Shown piece after piece: positions 1 through 7,465 of a DNA stretch of 18,669 nt. The notes beneath the pieces are model-generated. The model was not told the DNA's origin and did not search any database. It was given only the letters and a program-made list of their open reading frames with translations. The stretch spans positions 1 to 18,669 of the forward strand of contig CAKTDK010000019.1 in the NCBI GenBank assembly GCA_934541205.1. The letters are read 5' to 3'. Origin of the DNA: an uncultured Eubacteriales bacterium (lineage in GTDB: Bacteria; Bacillota; Clostridia; Oscillospirales; RGIG7773). How positions within the stretch are numbered: position 1 is the first letter of the stretch; every line of letters begins with the position of its first letter. Both the position numbers and the translations under genes were made by a program.

Positions 1-30
1 TGATAACATAAATTAGAATGAGGTGATAAT

Positions 31-2079
31 ATGCTTTTGGAAAAAGATATAAAATTCATAAAAGGCGTAGGAGAAAAAAGAGCTCAGTTTTTTTCAAAAC
101 TTGGAATAAAAACTCTCTATGACCTGCTTTCTTTTTTCCCTAGAGCTTACGAAGACAGAACCTCCATTGTAAAAATAAAAGACGTCGTTATAGATGAAAA
201 TCAAAGCGTTACAGCTACAATTACTTCAAATATCAGAATCTCAAAAACCAAAAGAAAAACAGATTTAATAAAATTCACGGTATCTGATGAAACTGCGTCA
301 ATGCCCGTTATTTTTTTTAACAATAAATATATTGCCGATAAATTAAAAAAAGGCGAAACTTATCTTTTTTACGGAAAAATAACAGGAGATATAACTTCCT
401 ATAAAATGGTAAACCCTGCTGTTGAGCCTGTAATATCAGAAAATCCCAAAGGCGATATTTTACCTGTATACAGGCTTACAAAAGGACTCAGTCAGGATAT
501 TATAAGAAAAATAGTAAAAGGAAGTATAATTGCTATCAATGAATTTGACGAAACTCTTCCAAAAGAAATTATTAATAAATTTAATCTTATTTCAAAACGA
601 GAAGCTTATTTAAATATCCACTTTCCAAAAAACATAGAATCTCTGGAAAAAGCAAGAAAACGCCTTTCTTTTGAAGAATTATTAACATTACAGCTTGGAA
701 TGTTTTTATTAAAAAGCCGAAACAGAGAAAAAACCTCTTATAAAAACTCTTTTTCCGATTTATCGGAATTTTATGCTTCTCTCCCCTTTACACCTACAGA
801 TGCACAAAAAAGATGTATAAACGAAGCTTTGTCCGATATGAAAAAAGATTATTCAATGAACAGGCTTGTTCAAGGAGACGTAGGAAGCGGAAAAACCCTT
901 GTCGCCGCCGCCCTTTGTTATTTAACTGTAAAAAACAATTATCAGTGTGCTCTTATGGTACCTACGGAAATTCTTGCAAAACAGCATTTTGACTATTTTA
1001 AAGAAACTCTTTCCAAATTTAATATAAATATTGATATTCTTACTTCGTCAACTTCAAAAAAAGATAAGGAAAGCATAAAAGAAAGACTTAAAAACGGAGA
1101 TATAAATCTTATAATAGGAACTCATTCTCTTATATCCGACGATATAAAATTTAAAAGCCTTTCCCTTGTAATAACAGACGAACAGCATCGATTCGGAGTA
1201 TGGCAAAGAGCAAACCTTGCCGATAAAAGCGAAAATCCTCATGTTCTTGTTATGAGCGCTACCCCGATTCCAAGAACCCTTGCTTTAATTATGTATGGAG
1301 ATTTAGATATTTCCGTTATAGACCAGCTTCCTCCGGGAAGACAAAAAGTAGATACTTTTTTTGTAAATAATAAATACAGAGACCGTATAAATAAATTTAT
1401 AAGAACACATATAAAAAATAAAAATCAAGTTTATATTGTTTGCCCTTTAGTAGATGAAAATGATAATGAAGACTTAAAAGCAGCGACAACTTATGCGGAA
1501 AATCTTCAAAAAATTTTTCCTGATTATAATGTAGGTCTTATACATGGTAAATTAAAAACGACGGAAAAAGATAAAATTATGAATCTTTTCTCTGAAAACA
1601 AAATACAGATTTTGGTTTCCACCACCGTTATAGAAGTAGGAGTAAATGTTCCAAACGCAACTTTAATGATAGTTGAAAACGCAGAAAGATTCGGCCTGTC
1701 TCAGCTTCATCAGCTTCGTGGAAGAGTAGGAAGAGGAAACAGCAAATCATACTGTATTTTAATATCTGACGCCAAAAATCCTCTTACTCAAAAAAGATTA
1801 AAAATAATGGCAAAAGAAAATGATGGTTTTAAAATTTCACAGCAGGATTTGGCGCTTAGAGGACCGGGAGATTTTTTCGGATCAAAACAACACGGACTTC
1901 CCCCTCTAAAAATAAGCGATATTTCCTCAGATATGATAACTTTAAAACAAGCTCAAGACACTGCATCTTATATAATAAATAATAATCTTCTCAATACCGA
2001 GAAAATGAAACCATTAAAAAACAGCATAAGTTTTATGTTTAGCGGTATAGAAAATGAAAAAGCCAATATTTTTAATTAA
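31..2079 (+). CDS. recG: ATP-dependent DNA helicase RecG
   Basis: RecG is a cytoplasmic superfamily 2 DNA translocase that remodels stalled forks and branch-migrates Holliday junctions. The 682-residue product has the full family layout. The N-terminal wedge/OB region (about 1-230) opens with a GVGEKRA helix-hairpin-helix-like motif. The helicase core shows Walker A GDVGSGKT (282-289), Walker B-like DEQH (383-386), SATPIPRT (409-416) and QLRGRVGRG motif VI (561-569). The RecG-specific QQDLALRGPGDFFG segment follows near 604-617. Length is normal for the family. ATG at 31 is preceded by GAGGTGAT (20-27) at good spacing. No promoter is visible in the 30 upstream bases, so it is probably co-transcribed with a gene outside the window. 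A hairpin/T-run terminator follows at 2155-2190. Nothing in the sequence looks broken. The identification is from motifs and is firm. Confidence 0.98.
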   Translation: MLLEKDIKFIKGVGEKRAQFFSKLGIKTLYDLLSFFPRAYEDRTSIVKIKDVVIDENQSVTATITSNIRISKTKRKTDLIKFTVSDETASMPVIFFNNKYIADKLKKGETYLFYGKITGDITSYKMVNPAVEPVISENPKGDILPVYRLTKGLSQDIIRKIVKGSIIAINEFDETLPKEIINKFNLISKREAYLNIHFPKNIESLEKARKRLSFEELLTLQLGMFLLKSRNREKTSYKNSFSDLSEFYASLPFTPTDAQKRCINEALSDMKKDYSMNRLVQGDVGSGKTLVAAALCYLTVKNNYQCALMVPTEILAKQHFDYFKETLSKFNINIDILTSSTSKKDKESIKERLKNGDINLIIGTHSLISDDIKFKSLSLVITDEQHRFGVWQRANLADKSENPHVLVMSATPIPRTLALIMYGDLDISVIDQLPPGRQKVDTFFVNNKYRDRINKFIRTHIKNKNQVYIVCPLVDENDNEDLKAATTYAENLQKIFPDYNVGLIHGKLKTTEKDKIMNLFSENKIQILVSTTVIEVGVNVPNATLMIVENAERFGLSQLHQLRGRVGRGNSKSYCILISDAKNPLTQKRLKIMAKENDGFKISQQDLALRGPGDFFGSKQHGLPPLKISDISSDMITLKQAQDTASYIINNNLLNTEKMKPLKNSISFMFSGIENEKANIFN

Positions 2080-2154
2080 AACAGAAGAAAAAAAGAGTAT
2101 TTTGGAGTATTCGGCATTATTTCAGGAATAAAACAGACTTATGCTTGAATATGC

Positions 2155-2190
2155 AAAAAAAGGCAATTAAATTAACATTGTCTTTTTTTT
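2155..2190 (+). terminator. Rho-independent terminator after recG
   Basis: A-run 2155-2161 and GGCAAT (2162-2167), a 9-nt loop, then ATTGTC (2177-2182) and an eight-base T run form a stem extended by A-U pairs and containing one G-U pair. It lies 75 nt downstream of the recG stop and just before the ABC operon promoter region. The GC core is short, so termination may be partial. Confidence 0.7.
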
Positions 2191-2240
2191 ATTTTGGGTA
2201 TACAATACGTTGACACTGCATTATTATATGTAGGATATAA
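2178..2240 (+). promoter_or_regulatory. candidate promoter(s) of the ABC-DUF1854-ABC operon
   Basis: Two overlapping sigma-A-like candidates are visible. The first is TTGTCT (2178-2183), a 17-nt spacer and TACAAT (2201-2206), which would start transcription near 2213. The second has a perfect -35 TTGACA (2210-2215) but only poor -10 choices: TAGGAT at 2231 (15-nt spacer) or ATATAA at 2235 (19-nt spacer). The first has the better spacing and -10 but overlaps the recG terminator stem. Which one is used cannot be decided from sequence. Confidence 0.5.
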
Positions 2241-2260
2241 AAATATAAGGAGGGATATTT

Positions 2261-4495
2261 GTGGATTTAATCGAAAAAATTCCCGAAAAAGTCAAGGAAG
2301 CAGTATACAAAAATGATAATGGAAAGGAAATACTTTTATATGTATGCGCCGACCTTGATGACAATGAAAATTATTGTGACGTTCATATCGCAGTTACCGA
2401 GGGAAAGCTTCACAAAATAATTTTCAAAGATGATTATGAATTCATCGACACGTACGACAAAAACGATATTGATTCTCTGAAAGTAGAGCTTATGCTGGCT
2501 ACAGGAAGATTATTAATACAAAAAGACGAAAATCTTTTTCCGTTATGCTCCTTTACAACAGGAAAAGGAAGACATATCGGCGCTTTTGAACATTTGTTTA
2601 AAAAAGCAATAAATAACGAATTGACTGACGAAGACAAAGAAAACGATGATATAAAAAATCTTGCTGATCAGTTTTGTCCGGTATGCGGCAGCAGATATAT
2701 AGAACCAGAAAGAAAAATATGTCCAAAATGTATGAACAAAGGTTCTCTGTTCAAACGTGTACTCAAATATCTTACAAGATATAAAGCCAAAACCGCAGCA
2801 ATACTTGTACTTATAACCTTATCATCAGTAATGTCAATTATATCACCTTTTTTAACAGGAAGCGTGCTTTATGACGAGGTATTAACCCAAGGCGGAAAAT
2901 TATACGGAATGATTTTCCTTCTGGTAATGATAATTTTCATAGCAAGAGTTATAAGCTACATATTTGAAATACTCTATGCCGCAATTATAGGAGAAGTATC
3001 GTCAAGACTTTGTTATGATATAAAAAAAGACGTCTTTTCCGCAATGCAAAATCTGTCTATGAATTTCTTTTCTTCAAGACAGACCGGAAATCTTATGACA
3101 AGAGTCAACAGCGATGTTACTCATATACAAAATTTTCTTGTAGACGGAGCGCCGTATGTTATTATTAACATACTTCAAATAATAGTTATTGTATCGGTTC
3201 TTTTTTATCTAAACCCTATAATAACTCTTCTTGTCCTTATTCCCGTCCCTGTCACTATTTTGTTTTTTGCAAAATATCTGCCTACTCTATATTCTTATTT
3301 TGACAGATCTCATTTTAAAAACAGTGATATGAACAATCTTTTATCTGACGCTTTGGCAGGTATTCGTGTTGTAAAAGCATTTTCGGGAGAAAAAGAAGAA
3401 ATTAAAAGATTTGATAAAACAAATAATGAAGTTTACAGCGCCGAAATTACTTTAAGAAACGTAACGTCTACTTTATTTCCTTTCGTTAATATGTTTTTAT
3501 CTTTAGGAACATTTGTAATCTGGGGCGTAGGCGGTTACTTTGTTATAAAAGGAACTATGAGCTTCGGGGTTCTAATGACATTCTCAGCTTGTACCGGAAT
3601 GCTGTATAGTCCTTTGCAGTTTCTTACGGAAGTATTTTACTGGTGGTCTGATTGCATGAACAGCGCCCAAAGGGTATTTGAAATTATCGATACTGCTCCC
3701 GAAATTGCAGAAAAAGAAAATGCAGTTTCGCTCAAAAATATCAATGGTGAAGTTGAATTTAAAAACGTTGATTTTTATTACGAACCAAATAAACAAATAC
3801 TAAAAGATATAAGCTTCAAAGTAGAAGCAGGAAAAACTTTAGGAATAGTGGGAAAAACCGGAGCGGGAAAATCAACAATAGTAAATCTTATAACCCGTCT
3901 TTATGATACAAAAGGCGGAAGCGTATACATAGACGGACATAATGTCAAAGATGTAAAAATTCAAGATTTAAAAGATAACGTAGCCATAGTATCTCAGGAA
4001 ATATTTCTTTTTATCGGCACGATTGCCGATAATATAAAATATGCAAAATCCGACGCAACTATGGATGAAGTAATCGCTGCCGCAAAAGCAGCTTTTGCCC
4101 ACGAATTTATAATGAATCTTCCCGACGGATATGAAACATTTGTAGGCGAAGGCGGACGAAGCCTTTCCGGAGGAGAACGCCAGCGTATATCTATTGCAAG
4201 AGCAATACTTAAAAACCCAAAAATTCTTATCCTGGATGAAGCAACAGCCGCTATGGATACAGAAACAGAAAAACAAATTCAAAAAGCTCTCAATACCTTA
4301 ATCGAGGGAAGAACAACTTTAATGATAGCTCACAGACTTTCAACGCTGAAAGATGCGGATTCTCTCATAGTTATTGAACACGGAAAGGTAAAAGAATCAG
4401 GTACCCATGACGAGCTTATAAAGAAAAAAGGCGAATTTTATAACCTTTATAAAATACAGACAGAAGCTTTAAAACATATCGGAATAACAGAATAA
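2261..4495 (+). CDS. ABC exporter half-transporter (permease-ATPase) with N-terminal PH-like and zinc-ribbon extension
   Basis: This is a type I (ABCB-like) exporter half, 744 residues, about 150 longer than a normal fused TMD-NBD protein. The extra part is N-terminal. Residues about 1-125 are soluble and beta-rich, compatible with a PH-like fold (my inference). A CxxC-x11-CxxC zinc ribbon follows (C139, C142, C154, C157). Six membrane segments span roughly 175-455. The ATPase has Walker A GKTGAGKST (531-539), Q579, signature LSGGE (635-639), Walker B ILILDE with catalytic E660, and switch H691, so it looks active. The D-loop reads AAMD rather than the usual SALD. The start is GTG at 2261, set by AAGGAGGG six bases upstream; no better ATG fits. 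It is first in a tight operon with the DUF1854 gene 16 nt downstream. The substrate is unknown. The architecture resembles transporters annotated near cyanophycin genes in proteobacteria, but no cyanophycin gene is visible here. Confidence 0.9.
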   Translation: MDLIEKIPEKVKEAVYKNDNGKEILLYVCADLDDNENYCDVHIAVTEGKLHKIIFKDDYEFIDTYDKNDIDSLKVELMLATGRLLIQKDENLFPLCSFTTGKGRHIGAFEHLFKKAINNELTDEDKENDDIKNLADQFCPVCGSRYIEPERKICPKCMNKGSLFKRVLKYLTRYKAKTAAILVLITLSSVMSIISPFLTGSVLYDEVLTQGGKLYGMIFLLVMIIFIARVISYIFEILYAAIIGEVSSRLCYDIKKDVFSAMQNLSMNFFSSRQTGNLMTRVNSDVTHIQNFLVDGAPYVIINILQIIVIVSVLFYLNPIITLLVLIPVPVTILFFAKYLPTLYSYFDRSHFKNSDMNNLLSDALAGIRVVKAFSGEKEEIKRFDKTNNEVYSAEITLRNVTSTLFPFVNMFLSLGTFVIWGVGGYFVIKGTMSFGVLMTFSACTGMLYSPLQFLTEVFYWWSDCMNSAQRVFEIIDTAPEIAEKENAVSLKNINGEVEFKNVDFYYEPNKQILKDISFKVEAGKTLGIVGKTGAGKSTIVNLITRLYDTKGGSVYIDGHNVKDVKIQDLKDNVAIVSQEIFLFIGTIADNIKYAKSDATMDEVIAAAKAAFAHEFIMNLPDGYETFVGEGGRSLSGGERQRISIARAILKNPKILILDEATAAMDTETEKQIQKALNTLIEGRTTLMIAHRLSTLKDADSLIVIEHGKVKESGTHDELIKKKGEFYNLYKIQTEALKHIGITE

Positions 4496-4511
4496 ATGCG
4501 GAAAGGGTGAT

Positions 4512-5030
4512 ATGATAATGGAAGAAAAAAAAGAATATGAAATTAATTACATAACTCCAAAAGAAGCTTCGTTCTTTGAAAACAAAGGCGGACTTTGCGG
4601 AATGAAATATAACGATAAAATTTATGATACAGTTTACGTATACCGTACATTTCCAAATATGAGTCATAATAAATTTATTGTTATAAAAGACGAATCTGGT
4701 GAAAAAGAAATAGAAATAGGTATTATAGGAGACCTTGAAGAATTTGACGAAAAAACCGTAAATCTTTTAACAAAACATTTGGATAACAGATATTTTGTAC
4801 CTGAAATACTAAGTATAAAATCAATAAAAGATAAATACGGATATATAACTTTTTCAGTCACTACAACCTCGGGAGATACGGAATTTGCCGCAAGAGATTT
4901 ATTTCGTAACGTAAGAAAAACAAATTTAGGATATCTTATAATAACCGACGTAGACGGTAATAGATATAAAGTCGATACTTTACTTAAAAAAGGCGGAAAA
5001 AATGCAAATTATCTGCTGAGATTTGTATAA
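4512..5030 (+). CDS. DUF1854-family protein, putative accessory subunit of the flanking ABC exporter
   Basis: A soluble protein of 172 residues with no signal peptide or membrane segment. It matches the DUF1854 pattern as I remember it: an early YRTFP motif (44-48), a central ED/EIGII-type strand (about 65-73), RYFVPEI (93-99), a GYITFSV strand (110-116) and the C-terminal block YLIITDVDGNRYKV (141-154) followed by YLLRFV at the end. In other bacteria DUF1854 occurs fused to, or encoded beside, ABC transporters, and its biochemical role is unknown. Here it sits between two ABC halves, 16 nt after the first and 12 nt before the second, which suggests a shared complex. Two starts are possible, ATG 4512 (4 nt after the GGG of AAAGGGTGAT) and ATG 4518 (10 nt); the second removes only two residues. 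Family assignment is from recognised motifs, function is inference. Confidence 0.82.
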   Translation: MIMEEKKEYEINYITPKEASFFENKGGLCGMKYNDKIYDTVYVYRTFPNMSHNKFIVIKDESGEKEIEIGIIGDLEEFDEKTVNLLTKHLDNRYFVPEILSIKSIKDKYGYITFSVTTTSGDTEFAARDLFRNVRKTNLGYLIITDVDGNRYKVDTLLKKGGKNANYLLRFV

Positions 5031-5042
5031 GGGGGGATTTTA

Positions 5043-7247
5043 ATGAAATTACTCTATGACGCCCCTAAAGAAATTTCTGATATTATAAAAAATTACAATT
5101 TTAAAAAGGTTCATTATGCAGTATTTTTTGACTTGGTTGACAGTAAATATGCCGATGGATATTTATATGCGGCTGACAATACGATTTTGATATTTCACAA
5201 TAATAAGCTTTTTAAAGAAATGAAAATATCCGACTATGATAAATTTACTTCAAAAAGCGTAATCGGCGGAGGATATATCTGCGCTTGTAAAGACGGAAAA
5301 GATACCTTCATATGCAGCAGTACAAGACGGGATTACCCAAAAATTGCAACCGTGGCATTAGGACTTTCTTCACTTATAGAAAACGGATGCGCAATATATG
5401 ATTCAACTCCCGAGACATATTGCCCTATATGCAAAAAACCATATATTCCGGGAACTCAGGTGTGTATGCGGTGCGATAAAAAATCCGGCGTAATAAAAAA
5501 GCTTATGCATTATGTAAAAAGGTATTCTTTATATTTCATACTTATATTTGTATTAATGATAATACCTATAGGTTTTTCACTTATCAATCCCATGATAAAT
5601 GAAAAAATTGTAGACGGATTTTTATCCCCGGCTGCCGCAAACGGATCTGAAAATATCAATATTAATGAATTCTTCTTCTGGATATTCATAATGGTAGCTC
5701 TTTTCCTTGTCAACAGCTTAATTGCAATTTTGAGAGGACGTCTTAACGCAAAATTAGGTAACTCAATAGTGCGGGATATGAGAAACGATGTATATGAAAA
5801 AATACATTCCTTATCTATAAATTCAGTAGCAAAAAAATCTACCGGCGGACTTATATCAAGAGTTACTTCCGATACCCAGCAGCTTCAAAGATTTCTATGT
5901 CAGGACCTTCCTAACATTTTAGTACAATCTTTAACGCTTATAGCAGTTACTGCCGTAGTATTATTTTTAGACTGGAAACTCGCTCTTATGATACTTCTGC
6001 CTGTTCCCGTAGTATGTCTTTTAATATTTGCAATCAGAAATTCAATGAAATTTCGTAACTGGAGACATTGGAATGCAAATTCAAAAGTTAATAATGTCCT
6101 TCATGATATTTTAAGCGGTATTCGAGTTGTAAAATCCTATGGTCAGGAACAAAAAGAAATAAACCGTTTTAAAAAAGCCTGTAAAAACTTCAGAGATATT
6201 GCAATAGATAACGAAAGATTTTGGGCGGTAACATTTCCTACAATGGGCTTTATAATGACCATAGGACAATTTATGATAATATATTTCGGTGCAAGCAACG
6301 TACTAAACGGAAATATGCCTATGGGAGCATTGGTAAAATGGATATCATATACTTCTATGATATATGCACCGCTTCGTTTTTTCAGTATGATTCCCCGTAT
6401 GATAACAAGCGCAATGACTTCAGCATCAAAAATCTTTGAAGTAATGGATGAAGAATGTGATGTAATTGAGGCAGATCTTCCTAAGAATACAGATATCGGA
6501 GGAGAAATAGAATTTAAAAATGTTCGTTTCGGATATTTAAGTCACGAACCCGTTTTAAATAATATAAATTTCAAAATACATCCCGGTGAAATGATTGGTA
6601 TTGTAGGTCATTCCGGTTCAGGAAAATCAACGCTTATAAATCTTTTAATGAGACTATATGATCCAAACGAAGGAGAAATTTTAATTGACAACGTTCCGTT
6701 AAAAGATATTTCAAGTGAAAATTATCGCCATAAAATGGGAGTTGTTCTTCAGGAAACGTTTTTATTTAAAGGAACTATATATGATAATATAAGATATGCA
6801 AAACCTGACGCAACCTTTGAAGAAATTATACAAGCGGCAAAAGTTGCAAGCGCTCATGATTTTATAACAAAACTTCCAAACGGATATGAAACGGAAATCG
6901 GAGAAAAAGGCCTTACTCTTTCTGGCGGTGAACGACAAAGAGTAGCCATAGCAAGAGCAATTTTAAATGATCCGAAAATACTTATACTTGACGAAGCGAC
7001 TTCTGCCCTTGATACCGAAACGGAAAAAATAATTCAAGACGCTTTAACAAGACTTATAAAAGGCCGTACAACCTTTGCAATAGCCCATAGGCTGTCAACT
7101 TTAAAAAATGCTGACCGATTAATAGTATTAAATAAAGGAAAGCTTGTTGAAATGGGCAATCATAAAGAACTTCTTGCAAAAAAAGGTCATTATTACAAGC
7201 TTGTAATGGCTCAAAGAATGGTATCAAACTATAAAAAAGCAAATTAA
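5043..7247 (+). CDS. second ABC exporter half-transporter with N-terminal PH-like and zinc-ribbon extension
   Basis: A 734-residue paralogue of the upstream ABC protein with the same architecture. Residues about 1-115 are a soluble beta-rich extension, then a zinc ribbon (C127, C130, C141, C144). A six-helix type I exporter domain follows (about 155-455), and then an ATPase with Walker A GHSGSGKST (522-530), Q570, signature LSGGE (626-630), Walker B LILDE with catalytic E651, SALD D-loop and H682. All key residues are present, so a heterodimer with the first half would have two potentially active ATP sites. The N-terminal extension has diverged strongly from that of its partner while the ATPases stay similar. 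ATG 5043 follows a GGGGGG ribosome binding site (5031-5036) directly after the DUF1854 stop, suggesting translational coupling. A palindromic repeat with a T run about 40 nt downstream probably ends the transcript. Substrate not predictable. Confidence 0.9.
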   Translation: MKLLYDAPKEISDIIKNYNFKKVHYAVFFDLVDSKYADGYLYAADNTILIFHNNKLFKEMKISDYDKFTSKSVIGGGYICACKDGKDTFICSSTRRDYPKIATVALGLSSLIENGCAIYDSTPETYCPICKKPYIPGTQVCMRCDKKSGVIKKLMHYVKRYSLYFILIFVLMIIPIGFSLINPMINEKIVDGFLSPAAANGSENININEFFFWIFIMVALFLVNSLIAILRGRLNAKLGNSIVRDMRNDVYEKIHSLSINSVAKKSTGGLISRVTSDTQQLQRFLCQDLPNILVQSLTLIAVTAVVLFLDWKLALMILLPVPVVCLLIFAIRNSMKFRNWRHWNANSKVNNVLHDILSGIRVVKSYGQEQKEINRFKKACKNFRDIAIDNERFWAVTFPTMGFIMTIGQFMIIYFGASNVLNGNMPMGALVKWISYTSMIYAPLRFFSMIPRMITSAMTSASKIFEVMDEECDVIEADLPKNTDIGGEIEFKNVRFGYLSHEPVLNNINFKIHPGEMIGIVGHSGSGKSTLINLLMRLYDPNEGEILIDNVPLKDISSENYRHKMGVVLQETFLFKGTIYDNIRYAKPDATFEEIIQAAKVASAHDFITKLPNGYETEIGEKGLTLSGGERQRVAIARAILNDPKILILDEATSALDTETEKIIQDALTRLIKGRTTFAIAHRLSTLKNADRLIVLNKGKLVEMGNHKELLAKKGHYYKLVMAQRMVSNYKKAN

Positions 7248-7286
7248 AAATAATCTACAGCAAACTAATTTCAATTATAAAAACAC

Positions 7287-7372
7287 AAAAGATTCTTCGC
7301 CTAACGGCTCAAAATGACAGGCTATTCGCCGTTTCGTCATTCTGAGAGGTTCATGCCCCGAAGAATCTTTTT
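7287..7372. repeat. palindromic repeat element acting as a probable (bidirectional) terminator
   Basis: A nested inverted repeat lies between convergent genes. The outer arms are a perfect 13-bp pair, AAAAGATTCTTCG (7287-7299) and its complement (7359-7371). The inner arms CTCAAAATGAC (7308-7318) and GTCATTCTGAG (7335-7345) match with one mismatch. They are separated by unpaired GC-richer segments. The right side ends in a T run, so the + transcript of the ABC operon would terminate here. The base composition is richer in G and C than its surroundings. Palindromes carrying GTCATTCTGAG and GAAGAATC segments recur, as I recall, as dispersed repeats in many bacterial genomes, so this is probably one copy of such a family. 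Confidence 0.75.
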
Positions 7373-7428
7373 TTATACAATATTTTTTACTAATACCTTT
7401 TATTAGCATTTTTAAAATATATTTTATT

Positions 7429-7460
7429 AAAAAAGACGGATTTTAAAATCCGTCTTTTTT
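7429..7460 (-). terminator. Rho-independent terminator of secD-secF (symmetrical)
   Basis: A perfect 32-bp palindrome: six A, GACGGA, TTTT/AAAA at the centre, TCCGTC, six T. It lies five bases past the secF stop. Because it is symmetrical it can work in both directions and also backs up the upstream palindromic repeat for the ABC operon. Confidence 0.9.
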
Positions 7461-7465
7461 ATTTT

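Noticed and set aside
2080..2154. Possible small gene between recG and its terminator
   Set aside because: No frame with a start and ribosome binding site of useful length; it reads as a simple 3' untranslated region.
2261..2740. Peptidase C39 domain, making the ABC protein a bacteriocin-processing exporter
   Set aside because: The extension lacks the catalytic Cys-His-Asp pattern and QxxxxC motif; its cysteines are spaced as a zinc ribbon instead.
3968..4282. 104-residue open frame on the - strand opposite the first ABC ATPase domain
   Set aside because: Antisense shadow of conserved Walker/signature coding sequence; cysteine- and phenylalanine-rich composition typical of a reverse-frame artefact.
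2261..7247. Calling the ABC-DUF1854 operon a cyanophycin transporter
   Set aside because: The association with cyanophycin comes from other phyla; no cyanophycin synthetase or cyanophycinase is in the window, so the name should not be transferred.
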